Origin: Actinomadura formosensis NBRC 14204
Lineage (GTDB): Bacteria > Actinomycetota > Actinomycetes > Streptosporangiales > Streptosporangiaceae
Direction of reading: 5' to 3'
Assembly: GCF_001552155.1 (NCBI RefSeq)
Contig: NZ_BCQQ01000062.1
Location: 1-38,075 of the forward strand
Length of the DNA stretch: 38,075 nt
Position numbers and translations under genes: made by a program
Shown here: piece by piece, positions 30,941 to 38,075 of the stretch
Position numbering within the stretch: position 1 is the stretch's first letter
How the letters are laid out: each line of letters starts with the position of its first letter
Notes under the pieces: generated by a model
What the model was told of the DNA's origin: nothing
Databases searched by the model: none
Seen by the model: only the letters and a program-made list of their open reading frames with translations

Positions 30941-32224
30941 TCAGCCCTGCGCGTCGAAGCGCGGGAACGCGGCGGCGCCGGCGTAGCGGGCGGCGTCGTC
31001 CAGCAGTTCCTCGATGCGCAGCAGCTGGTTGTACTTGGCGACACGGTCGCTGCGGGCCGGGGCGCCGGTCTTGATCTGGCCGCAGTTGGTCGCCACGGCC
31101 AGGTCGGCGATCGTGGTGTCCTCGGTCTCGCCGGACCGGTGGCTCATCATGCAGCGGTAGCCGCTGGTCTGCGCGAGCGAGACGGCGTCGAGGGTCTCGG
31201 TGAGCGTGCCGATCTGGTTGACCTTGACCAGCAGCGCGTTCGCGGCGCCGGACCTGATGCCGCGGCCGAGCCGCTCGGGGTTGGTGACGAACAGGTCGTC
31301 GCCGACGAGCTGGACGCGGTCGCCGACGGCGGCGGTGAGGCCCTCCCAGCCGGCCCAGTCCTCCTCGTCCAGCGGGTCCTCGATCGACACGAGCGGGTAG
31401 TTGCCGAGCAGCTCGCCGTAGTAGGCGGCCATGTCGTCGGCGGACCGCTTGGCGCCCTCGAACGTGTACCGGCCGTCGGCGTGGAACTCGGTGGCGGCGA
31501 CGTCCAGGGCGAGCGCGATGTCGCGGCCGGGGGTGAAGCCGGCCTTGCGGATCGCCTCCAGGATGAGGTCGAGCGCGTCCCGGTTGCTCGGCAGGTCGGG
31601 CGCGAAACCGCCCTCGTCGCCGAGGCCGGTGTTCAGGCCCTTGGACTTCAGCACCGACTTGAGCGCGTGGTAGGTCTCGGCACCCCAGCGCAGCGCCTCG
31701 GCGAAGGTGGCCGCGCCGATCGGGGCGATCATGAACTCCTGGATGTCGACGTTGGTGTCGGCGTGCGCGCCGCCGTTCAGGATGTTCATCATCGGGACGG
31801 GCAGCAGGTGCGCGTTCGGCCCGCCCACGTAGCGGAACAGCGGCAGGCCCGCGGAGTCGGCGGCGGCCTTGGCGACGGCCAGGCTGACGCCGAGGATCGC
31901 GTTGGCGCCGAGCGCGGACTTGGCGGGGGTGCCGTCCAGGTCGATCAGGAGCTGGTCGATCAGCCGCTGGTCGGACGCCGGGTAGCCGACGAGCTTCTCG
32001 TCGATGGTCTCGTTGACGGCCTTGACCGCGCCCCGGACGCCCTTGCCCCCGTAGCGCTCCCCGCCGTCGCGCAGTTCCACGGCCTCGAACTGGCCGGTGG
32101 AGGCCCCGCTCGGCACGGCGGCGTGCGCCTCGGTCCCATCGGCGAGCAGGACCTCGACCTCGACGGTCGGATTGCCGCGGGAGTCCAGGATCTCCCGGGC
32201 GAGTACGGCCTCGATCGACGACAC
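30941..32224 (-). CDS. eno: Enolase
   Basis: This 427-residue glycolytic enzyme interconverts 2-phosphoglycerate and phosphoenolpyruvate in the cytosol. The family pattern is complete: REILDSRGNPTVEVEV at the N-terminus, SGASTGQFEAVELRDGG, metal-binding acidic residues in SIEDPLDEEDW and VQLVGDDLFVTN, the catalytic lysine in LLVKVNQIGTLTET, and the signature SHRSGETEDTTIADLA. Length is normal. The GTG at 32224 has AGGGGG 6 bp upstream; an in-frame ATG at 32278 would add 18 untypical residues. It is the first gene of a four-gene operon with cell-division and polyphosphate/ppGpp functions, 75 bp before the divIC-like gene. It is divergent from the sensor kinase. Confidence 0.97.
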   Translation of the reverse strand: MSSIEAVLAREILDSRGNPTVEVEVLLADGTEAHAAVPSGASTGQFEAVELRDGGERYGGKGVRGAVKAVNETIDEKLVGYPASDQRLIDQLLIDLDGTPAKSALGANAILGVSLAVAKAAADSAGLPLFRYVGGPNAHLLPVPMMNILNGGAHADTNVDIQEFMIAPIGAATFAEALRWGAETYHALKSVLKSKGLNTGLGDEGGFAPDLPSNRDALDLILEAIRKAGFTPGRDIALALDVAATEFHADGRYTFEGAKRSADDMAAYYGELLGNYPLVSIEDPLDEEDWAGWEGLTAAVGDRVQLVGDDLFVTNPERLGRGIRSGAANALLVKVNQIGTLTETLDAVSLAQTSGYRCMMSHRSGETEDTTIADLAVATNCGQIKTGAPARSDRVAKYNQLLRIEELLDDAARYAGAAAFPRFDAQG

Positions 32225-32435
32225 GGGGAACCCCCTGATAGTACGGATTGGTCTGGTGCGATCTCCGAGCCTATCCACGTCGGTCTCGGGCCGCCCAACG
32301 GGCTCGCCGTTCTCCGGGGGCGGCCCGCGATGAAGGGTTCGGCCCGGCGGCGCGCGGGTCGCGGACGGCGCCGTGCGGCGGCGCGGGGGCGCGGACGCGC
32401 CATGACAGGGTTTTACCCGTCCGCGACGGTGGCGT
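32225..32435. other. Divergent region between eno and the sensor kinase
   Basis: This 211-bp region must carry the eno promoter on the minus strand and that of the kinase on the plus strand. TATCAG/TACGGA-like AT-richer bases lie near 32235-32275. The middle (32330-32405) is an extremely GC-rich, purine-skewed run. No dyad or promoter pair is clear enough to call. Confidence 0.3.
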
Positions 32436-33896
32436 TTGCGCTATTCAGGCAAGGATTTCAGGTACTGGAGGAACGTACCCGGGAGGTCTCCCATACGCGT
32501 CCGCCCCCGCCGTCCGCTCACGGGGCCGAGTCACTGGATCTGGCGGACCGTCCTGCGTCACCCGGAGATCCGGGTCCGGGTGACGGTGACGGCCTCGCTG
32601 GTCGCCTTGGTGCTGTCGACCGCGCTGTGGGCGGCGATGCTGCTCCTGCTCGCGCAGGACGCGTCCCGCACGACCCTCAACGAGCTGACGCGCCAGGCGG
32701 GCCGGACCTCGTTCGTGATAGAGATCGGGAGGCTGCGGAACCCGCTCTCGGGGGCCCCGGGCGACCTCGTCCAGGTGACGGACCGGCAGGGCCGGGTGCT
32801 CGCGGCCACGTCGGCGATGCAGGGGCGCCCGGCGGTGCGCTTCCCCGCGCCGCCGAGGGACGCGACCCGCCGCGAGGGCACCGTGTGCGGCGTCGACGCC
32901 CCGGGGAACGGCTGCTACCTGATCGTCGAATTCCAGGAGGGCATCGGGCAGTCCGCGCTGTTCGTCAAAGCGCTGGCCCCGAAGCCCGGGCTGCTGCCCC
33001 GCCCGCTGCCGGCGGCGCTGCTCGCGCTCGGCATCCCGCTCATCACCGGCCTCGTCGGCTACGGGACGTGGCTGTCGGCGAGCCGCACGCTGCGGCCGGT
33101 CGACGAGATCCGCCGGAAGCTGGACGAGATCGCCGCCACCGACCTGGAGCGCCGGGTACCGGCGCCGGGCCGCCGCGACGAGGTGGGGCGGCTCGCCGAG
33201 AGCGTGAACGCGACCCTCGACCGGCTGGAGCAGGCGGTCGCGCGGCAGCGGGCGTTCGTCTCCGACGTGTCGCACGAGCTGCGCAGTCCGCTCACCGCGC
33301 TGCGGATGGAACTGGAACTGGCGCTCGCGGAGCCGGACGAGACGGACGTGCCGGAGACGCTGCGGACCATCCTGAACAACACCGAGCGCCTGTCGGCGGT
33401 GGTGGACGACCTGCTGGCGCTGGCCCGGCTGGAGGCCGACCGGACCTTCCAGCGCGAGCGCGTGGACCTGACCGCGCTGACGGACGAGGAGGTTCTGCGC
33501 CGCCCCCGCCGCACCCGGGTGACCATCCTGTCGGAGGGGCCGGTGACGGTGCACGGGGGGCGCAGCGAGCTGGCCAGGCTGCTGACCAACCTGCTCGACA
33601 ACGCCGACCGGCACGCCACGTCCGAGGTGACGGTGATCCTGCGCAGGGAGCCGCCCGCGACCGCGGTCGTCGAGGTGATCGACGACGGGACCGGCATCGC
33701 GCCGGAGGACCGCGAGCGGGTGTTCGAGCGGTTCACCCGGCTGGCCGAGGCCCGGCACCGCGACGCCGGCGGCACCGGCCTCGGCCTCGCGATCTCCCGG
33801 GACATCGCCAGGGCGCATCGCGGGTCGCTGATCCTCACCGACCGGGTGGACGGCCGCTCCGGCGCCCGCTTCGTCCTGCGCCTTCCCAGCTGCTAG
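32436..33896 (+). CDS. Orphan sensor histidine kinase (two-component)
   Basis: At most 486 residues. Transmembrane helix 1 lies at about 50-74 and helix 2 at about 190-213; they flank an external sensor domain of about 115 residues containing two Cys (TVCGVDAPGNGCYL). A HAMP linker follows (ASRTLRPVDEIRRKLDEIAA). The HisKA H-box has phosphoacceptor H280 (VSDVSHELRSPLTAL). The ATPase boxes are N LLTNLLDNADRH, G1 DDGTGIAP, F-region RVFERFTR and G2 GGTGLGLAIS. It autophosphorylates and should pass the phosphate to a response regulator, but none is in the window. The start is uncertain: TTG 32436 is the frame limit; a perfect GGGAGG sits 6 bp before an in-frame ATA at 32493; GTG 32580 would begin just before helix 1. 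Its stop overlaps the next gene's stop. Confidence 0.88.
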   Translation: MRYSGKDFRYWRNVPGRSPIRVRPRRPLTGPSHWIWRTVLRHPEIRVRVTVTASLVALVLSTALWAAMLLLLAQDASRTTLNELTRQAGRTSFVIEIGRLRNPLSGAPGDLVQVTDRQGRVLAATSAMQGRPAVRFPAPPRDATRREGTVCGVDAPGNGCYLIVEFQEGIGQSALFVKALAPKPGLLPRPLPAALLALGIPLITGLVGYGTWLSASRTLRPVDEIRRKLDEIAATDLERRVPAPGRRDEVGRLAESVNATLDRLEQAVARQRAFVSDVSHELRSPLTALRMELELALAEPDETDVPETLRTILNNTERLSAVVDDLLALARLEADRTFQRERVDLTALTDEEVLRRPRRTRVTILSEGPVTVHGGRSELARLLTNLLDNADRHATSEVTVILRREPPATAVVEVIDDGTGIAPEDRERVFERFTRLAEARHRDAGGTGLGLAISRDIARAHRGSLILTDRVDGRSGARFVLRLPSC

Positions 33897-34270
33897 CCCC
33901 GCTCGGGGGCGGCGGGACAGCGGTCGGGGGCGGTCACGGAGACCTCGGCTCCCGGGGCGGGGGCGACGCCCATGGCCTGGGCGAGCTTGCGGAAGACGAC
34001 CGCCTCGTCCGCGCGGCCCCGCCGCTCCAGGGTGCGGGCCAGCGCCTCGTGGGCCCAGCCGTTGCAGGGGTCGAGGTCGACGAGCCGGCGGAAGGTCGTC
34101 TCGGCGCGGCCGAGCTGGGCGCTGTGGAAGTAGGCGCGGCCCAGCAGCTCGACGGCGGCGCGGTTGCCGGGAGCGTCCTGGACGATCGGGACCAGCAGGC
34201 GCGCCGCGCCGGTGTAGTCCTTGGCGTCGAAGAACAGCGTCGCGCGCTCGAACTGCTCGTAGGTGGTCAT
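33893..34270 (-). CDS. Small tetratricopeptide-repeat protein
   Basis: The 125-residue cytosolic protein contains about three TPR-like helix pairs: ATLFFDAKDYTGAARLLVPI, AVELLGRAYFHSAQLGRAET, and WAHEALARTLERRGRADEA. It lacks any catalytic domain, so it is a protein-protein adaptor of unknown partner. The ATG at 34270 has GGGAGG 6 bp upstream. The C-terminus (about 105-125) is Pro/Ala-rich. Its stop shares CTAG with the convergent sensor kinase stop, a 4-bp overlap of the two coding sequences, so transcription from either side must read into the other. Conserved small TPR proteins of this size are common in actinobacteria. Confidence 0.82.
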   Translation of the reverse strand: MTTYEQFERATLFFDAKDYTGAARLLVPIVQDAPGNRAAVELLGRAYFHSAQLGRAETTFRRLVDLDPCNGWAHEALARTLERRGRADEAVVFRKLAQAMGVAPAPGAEVSVTAPDRCPAAPERG

Positions 34271-34352
34271 ACCGCGCCTCCCCTCGGTTGCTTGGCACCA
34301 CCCACAACCGGGGGCACCCGGCCTTTGTTCCCGCGGGGTCCCCGGCCGGCGG

Positions 34353-34565
34353 TCAGCCGAGGCCGAGGGAGTCGCGGAGGCGTTCGCGTTCGGCCTCCAG
34401 CACCTCGATCTGGCCCTGCAGTTCCTCCCGCTGGGCGAGGTACTGCCCGGAGTCGACGAAGTCGCCCGCGTCGGCGGGCGGCGCGGGCAGGTCGGCGCGG
34501 AGCCGGGCGAGGGACTCCTCGAGGTCGCGGAGCCGGGTGCGTCGTTCGTCCTCGGACTGGTCCAT
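34353..34565 (-). CDS. Small coiled-coil protein, function unknown
   Basis: This 70-residue acidic protein consists of two heptad-rich helices: DERRTRLRDLEESLARLRAD, then a Pro/Ala/Gly linker (about 27-38), then YLAQREELQGQIEVLEAERE and RERLRDSLGLG-like sequence. It has no membrane segment or catalytic motif. The ATG at 34565 has GGGAGG 5 bp upstream, which makes it a real gene rather than a chance frame. I do not recognise the family. It lies between the TPR gene (83 bp away, same strand) and the oxidoreductase, and could be an oligomeric adaptor. Function is not inferable. Confidence 0.65.
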   Translation of the reverse strand: MDQSEDERRTRLRDLEESLARLRADLPAPPADAGDFVDSGQYLAQREELQGQIEVLEAERERLRDSLGLG

Positions 34566-34651
34566 CGTGTCCTCCCGTCAGTGCGGGCCCGCCCCACGCG
34601 GGCTCGGCCTCTGCATGCCCCGCACCGGGCGGTCTTCACTTCGTCCGGCGG

Positions 34652-35596
34652 TCAGATGCGGAGCACGGTCTTGCCGCGGGCGCCGCCGGCCCGGTTGCCG
34701 GCCAGCGCGCCGGCCGCCCCGGCGAGCGGCACCTCGCGCTCGACCCGGACGCGGAACGCGCTCGCGTCGATGAGGGCGGAGAGCCGCTCCAGCAGCGCGG
34801 ACGAGGGCGTGCCCTGGAAGTTGACGCCGCGCAGCCCCCTGGCCTCCATCGCGTCGGGGTTCACCGCCCAGATCGTGCTGATGTACGTACCGCCGGGACG
34901 GAGCATCTGCGCGATGTGCTCGGCCATGGCGGTGTCGCTGACCATGTCGAGCACGACGTCGATCCCGTCGGAGTGGACGGCGAGCACCTGCCGGTTGAGG
35001 TCGCCCTTGGAGTGGTCGACGGTCTCGTCCGCGCCGAGGCGCCGCATCGTCCCTGCCATGTCGTCGAGGGCGGTCGCGATGACCTTGGCGCCCGCGCGGG
35101 ACGCGAGTTGCACCGCGCCCTGCCCGACGCCGCCGGTCGCACCCACGACGAGGACGGTCTGCCCGGTGTCGACGCGCGCCTGGTCCACCATGGCGAGCGC
35201 GGTCATGCTCGCGGTCGGCACCGCCGCCGCCTGCGTGTAGATCATCCCCGCCGGCATCCTGGCGACCGGCCCGTCATCGCGGGCGATCGCGTACTCGGCA
35301 TAGCTGCCGAGGCCGCGCTCCGCGCCGAAGAAGGACCCGTAGACCTGCTCTCCTGGCCGCAGCCGGGTCACGCCCTCCCCGACCGCGTCCACGACGCCCG
35401 CGCCGTCCTGGCCGAGGATGAGCGGGAACGGCACGTCGAGGGAGTCCTTGAGCATGCCGTCGGCGATCTTCCAGTCGAGCGGGTTCAGCCCGGCCGCGAT
35501 CAATTTCACGCGGATCTCCCCGGGTCCCGGCTCCGGACGCGGCAGGTTCATCAGCGCCGGTGTGGCGCCGTACTCGGACACGGCGATGGCTCGCAT
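34652..35596 (-). CDS. NADP-dependent quinone oxidoreductase-like MDR protein
   Basis: This 314-residue medium-chain dehydrogenase/reductase of the zinc-independent quinone oxidoreductase type has an N-terminal GroES-like domain (residues 1 to about 125, with LIAAGLNPLDWKI and PLILGQDGAGVV). The Rossmann domain carries the nucleotide motif VLVVGATGGVGQGAVQLAS. There are no structural zinc Cys residues. It would reduce quinones or enones with NADPH. The ATG at 35596 has GGGGGA 8 bp upstream; an in-frame start at 35641 would add 15 residues. It stands alone between the coiled-coil gene and the penicillin-binding protein gene. The substrate is unknown. Confidence 0.88.
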   Translation of the reverse strand: MRAIAVSEYGATPALMNLPRPEPGPGEIRVKLIAAGLNPLDWKIADGMLKDSLDVPFPLILGQDGAGVVDAVGEGVTRLRPGEQVYGSFFGAERGLGSYAEYAIARDDGPVARMPAGMIYTQAAAVPTASMTALAMVDQARVDTGQTVLVVGATGGVGQGAVQLASRAGAKVIATALDDMAGTMRRLGADETVDHSKGDLNRQVLAVHSDGIDVVLDMVSDTAMAEHIAQMLRPGGTYISTIWAVNPDAMEARGLRGVNFQGTPSSALLERLSALIDASAFRVRVEREVPLAGAAGALAGNRAGGARGKTVLRI

Positions 35597-35716
35597 GACG
35601 ATCGTCCCCCGATCGGCTCTCGCGGAGGTCACCCCCCGCACTGCTCTACCCGACCGGCCGGATGATCACACGCGCGGGCCGGACGGCCCCGGCACCGGGG
35701 GGCGTCAGGCGGGCAC

Positions 35717-38075
35717 CTACCGCCCCGGACCGCCGGGCAGCGGCGGACGCGGCCTGTTCCTCCCGGTCTCGCCGGATTTCTTCCCGCCCTTGCTGATACG
35801 CAACGTGATGGTGGTGCCGGGCTCGGCCGGACCCGGGCCGGGGGACATGCCGGCGACCGTGCCCTTCGGGTACCGGCGGGACGCGACCGGGGAGCCGACG
35901 GCGACCTTGAAGCCGGCGGCGCGGAGCCTGGCGACGGCGTTCCGCGGCTTCATGCCGCGTACGTCGGGAACCTTCGCGCGGTCCTCACCGGATCCCTTGC
36001 TGAAGTAGTGCGACGGCGGCCGGTGGAACGGCGAGGGGTCCGTGCCCCGCAGCGCGCCGCTCATGCTCTGCTGCCAGATCGGCGCGGGGATGGTCGCGCC
36101 GAACACGGGGCCGTAGCACCGTCCGTCCATGCAGAGGTCGCCCATCGGATACCGGTAGCCGCCGCGCGGGTCCCCGACCCAGACGGCCGCGGCCAGGTCC
36201 GGGGTGTAGCCGGCGAACCAGGCGGCGGAGAAGTCGTCGACGGTGCCGGTCTTGCCGGCGGCGGGACGGCCGATGCCCATCCCCCGCGCCGTGCCCTTGG
36301 TGAGGACGCCGCGCAGCACGTAGTTGACGGCGTCCGCGACCCCCTGGTCGATCACCTGCGCGCAGTCGCGGCCCGGCACCTTCAGCCGGTGGCCCCCCGC
36401 GTCCTTGATCTCCTTGATCGCGATCGGCTCGCAGTATTCGCCGCGGGCGCCGAACGCCGCGTACGCGGCGGCGAGCCGCAGCGGGGAGACGGGGTTGAAG
36501 CCGAGCGTGAAGGCCGGGTACTGCTCCAGCGGCTTGCCGGTCGCCTGCTTCATCCCGAGCCGTTCGGCCATCTTGACCGTGTCGCAGAGGCCGACCTTCT
36601 TCTCCAGGGCGAGGAAGAACGTGTTGACCGAGTGGTGCGTCCCGGTGACGATGCTGAACTCCTTGCCGCCCTCGCCGTCGGCGGCGTTGCGCAGCGACGC
36701 GCCGGGATCGCCGACCCGCTCACCGCGGCAGTTGCGGAAGCCGACGGGCGTGAACGCGCGCGGCGCCATCAGCCGGGTGCCGAACGGCAGTCCCTCGTCC
36801 AGCGCGGCGGCCAGCGTGAACGCCTTGAACGTCGACCCGGCCTGCATGCCGATGCTGGAGCCGTGGCCGGCGTCCGCGGCGAAGTTGATCCAGGTCTTGC
36901 CGCGCTCCTTGTCGGGACCGAGCGCGCGGTCGACGGCCATCGCCTTGATCTCGCCGGTGCCCGGCCGCACCATCGCCTCGGCGGCGGCCTTGTGCGCGGA
37001 GTTGCGCGGCGGGACGTGCCGGTCCACGGCGCGCTGCGCGGCCTTCTGCGCCCGCGGGTCCATCGTGGTGCGGATCGTGAGGCCGCCGCGTTTGAGCAGC
37101 TTCTCCCGCTCCCCTGCCGTCTTGCCGAACACCGGGTTGGTGAGGATCTCGCGCTGCACGTAGTCGCAGAAGAACGGCGCCTTACTGGTCACGCAGCCGC
37201 TGCGCACGCGGTCGACGTCCAGCTTGATGGGCTGCTTCTTGGTCTCCGCGACCGTGGCGGGGTCGGCCCAGCCGAGGCCGGCCATCCGGTCCAGGACGGT
37301 GTCGCGGCGCTGTCGCGCCTCGCCGGGATGCCGGATCGGATCGTAGGCGTAGGGGTAGCGGATGATGCCGGCGAGCAGCGCCGCCTCGGCGAGGTTCAGC
37401 TGGGAGGCGTGCTTGGAGAAGTAGTGCCGGGACGCGGTCTCGATGCCGTAGGCGCCGTCCCCGTAGTAGGCGATGTTGAGGTAGCGGCGCAGGATCTCGT
37501 CCTTGCTGAACTTCTTCTCCATCGCCACCGCGTACCGCAGTTCGCGTATCTTGCGGGCGGCGGTGACCTCGTTGGCCGCCTCCCGCTCCTCGGCGTTGTC
37601 GGCCTGGGTGAGCAGCAGGTTCTTCACGTACTGCTGGGTGATGCCGGAGCCGCCCTGGGTCACCTGACCGTGGCTGAGGTTGCTCGCGAGCGCCCGCAGC
37701 GTGCCCTGGGCGTCGATGGCGCCGTGCTCGTAGAACCGGCTGTCCTCGATCGCCAGCACCGCCGTGCGGGCGACCGGGGCGATCCTGTCCAGCGGGACGT
37801 CCACCCGGTTCTGGTAGAAGAACGTCGCGATGACGGAGCCGTCCGCGGCGAGGATCCTGGAGCGCTGCGGGACGCCGGACGTCGTCAGGTTCACCGGCTC
37901 GCCGTCGAACCAGCCGGCCGCGTCGCGGGCGCCGGTCCCGGCCGTGCACGCGGTGGGCAGCAGCATGAGTGCGACGAGGACGCCGGCGAGACCGCCGAGC
38001 GCGCCCAGCCCGCGCAGCGCGCGGGCCTTCTCGGCGCGGGTCGTGGACGGGCTGAGGACGCGGCGCGGGCGGCGC
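35717..38075 (-). CDS. Bifunctional penicillin-binding protein (GT51 + transpeptidase + PASTA), 5' end cut off
   Basis: At least 785 residues are visible; the frame continues past the right edge, so the start is not in the window. Reading upstream of the internal ATG at 37966 gives a basic, Ser/Thr/Arg-rich segment and then a membrane helix (GLGALGGLAGVLVALMLLPT). This is the normal N-terminus of a class A PBP, so the ATG at 37966 is not the true start. The glycosyltransferase GT51 domain has the catalytic EDSRFYEH, GGSGITQQYVKN and RKIRELRYAVAMEKKFSKDE. The transpeptidase has GSTFK (SxxK), SVN and KTGT. One C-terminal PASTA domain (VPDVRGMKPRNAVARLRAAGF) binds muropeptides or beta-lactams. 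The PASTA tail is like mycobacterial PonA2. Confidence 0.93.
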   Translation of the reverse strand, partial: RRPRRVLSPSTTRAEKARALRGLGALGGLAGVLVALMLLPTACTAGTGARDAAGWFDGEPVNLTTSGVPQRSRILAADGSVIATFFYQNRVDVPLDRIAPVARTAVLAIEDSRFYEHGAIDAQGTLRALASNLSHGQVTQGGSGITQQYVKNLLLTQADNAEEREAANEVTAARKIRELRYAVAMEKKFSKDEILRRYLNIAYYGDGAYGIETASRHYFSKHASQLNLAEAALLAGIIRYPYAYDPIRHPGEARQRRDTVLDRMAGLGWADPATVAETKKQPIKLDVDRVRSGCVTSKAPFFCDYVQREILTNPVFGKTAGEREKLLKRGGLTIRTTMDPRAQKAAQRAVDRHVPPRNSAHKAAAEAMVRPGTGEIKAMAVDRALGPDKERGKTWINFAADAGHGSSIGMQAGSTFKAFTLAAALDEGLPFGTRLMAPRAFTPVGFRNCRGERVGDPGASLRNAADGEGGKEFSIVTGTHHSVNTFFLALEKKVGLCDTVKMAERLGMKQATGKPLEQYPAFTLGFNPVSPLRLAAAYAAFGARGEYCEPIAIKEIKDAGGHRLKVPGRDCAQVIDQGVADAVNYVLRGVLTKGTARGMGIGRPAAGKTGTVDDFSAAWFAGYTPDLAAAVWVGDPRGGYRYPMGDLCMDGRCYGPVFGATIPAPIWQQSMSGALRGTDPSPFHRPPSHYFSKGSGEDRAKVPDVRGMKPRNAVARLRAAGFKVAVGSPVASRRYPKGTVAGMSPGPGPAEPGTTITLRISKGGKKSGETGRNRPRPPLPGGPGR

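Noticed and set aside
34652..35596. A zinc-dependent alcohol dehydrogenase
   Set aside because: The catalytic and structural zinc ligands are missing. The sequence is of the zinc-free quinone oxidoreductase class.
30617..35665. A 1682-codon open frame on the plus strand
   Set aside because: It runs antisense through the divIC-like gene and eno, then through another frame of the kinase and antisense to later genes. In DNA this GC-rich, stop-free antisense frames are common. Its composition (long Arg/Gly/Ala runs, no domain) and the real genes on the other strand rule it out.
37964..37966. The ATG at 37966 as start of the penicillin-binding protein
   Set aside because: It would cut the protein inside its membrane helix. 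The frame upstream encodes the rest of the helix and a basic cytosolic segment up to the window edge.
1..38075. CRISPR arrays, rRNA genes, insertion sequences, prophage, biosynthetic cluster
   Set aside because: I looked for regularly spaced repeats, rRNA-like segments, transposase or integrase genes, and PKS/NRPS modules, and found none.

Overview
This is about 38 kb of very GC-rich chromosomal DNA from an actinobacterium. The sequence shows strong GC bias at third codon positions, frequent GTG and TTG starts, some starts with no Shine-Dalgarno sequence and a TANNNT box just upstream, actinobacterial families (DUF2510, DUF501, MMPL, PASTA-bearing PBP, mycobacterial-type UDGb), and direct repeats typical of filamentous actinomycete intergenic DNA. 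A Streptosporangiales/Thermomonosporaceae-like genome (for example Actinomadura) is my inference, not proven. No phage, transposase, CRISPR array or biosynthetic gene cluster is visible; this is core and semi-core chromosome.

Layout, left to right. (1) 1-1900: tyrosine catabolism, an Lrp/AsnC regulator divergent from hpd. (2) 1950-3516: two paralogous RDD membrane proteins with low-complexity N-termini. (3) 3582-6718: a tandem pair of exported short M1 zinc peptidases, one a lipoprotein and one with a cleavable signal peptide. (4) 6722-10111 (minus): a FIST sensor-domain protein, a ROK sugar kinase and threonine ammonia-lyase in one apparent operon. (5) 10306-14389: a MoxR/ChlI-type AAA+ ATPase, a VWA (MIDAS) protein and a small membrane protein. 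(6) 14415-20633: a secreted alpha/beta hydrolase, cystathionine gamma-synthase, an MMPL exporter and cystathionine beta-synthase. (7) 20816-23478: an SGNH hydrolase with an odd tail, and a thiolase. (8) 23669-25313: a DUF4287 mini-protein, a Bax-inhibitor-1-like membrane protein, a two-copy direct repeat and an aberrant tRNA-like gene. (9) 25456-28852: type II NADH dehydrogenase, UDGb and a DUF2510 protein. (10) 28867-32224 (minus): the conserved eno - divIC/ftsB-like - DUF501 - Ppx/GppA operon. (11) 32436-38075: an orphan sensor histidine kinase, a TPR protein, a small coiled-coil protein, a zinc-free MDR oxidoreductase and a bifunctional PASTA-containing penicillin-binding protein cut by the window edge.

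Functional links. cbs and metB can interconvert homocysteine, cystathionine and cysteine. As I recall, cbs-metB near an SGNH protein and a thiolase matches the M. tuberculosis Rv1074c-Rv1079 neighbourhood, and the eno operon matches Rv1023-Rv1026. The ATPase-VWA pair resembles Rv0958-Rv0959.

The most unusual element is the tRNA-like gene at 25241-25313. It has a complete class I cloverleaf, but an anticodon loop that reads UAA with C instead of U at position 33. It lacks the long variable arm of tRNA-Leu. Other points worth a second look are the FIST-ROK-IlvA operon, the readthrough-like tail of the SGNH protein that matches a sequence at the left end of the window, and the unclear start of the orphan kinase.
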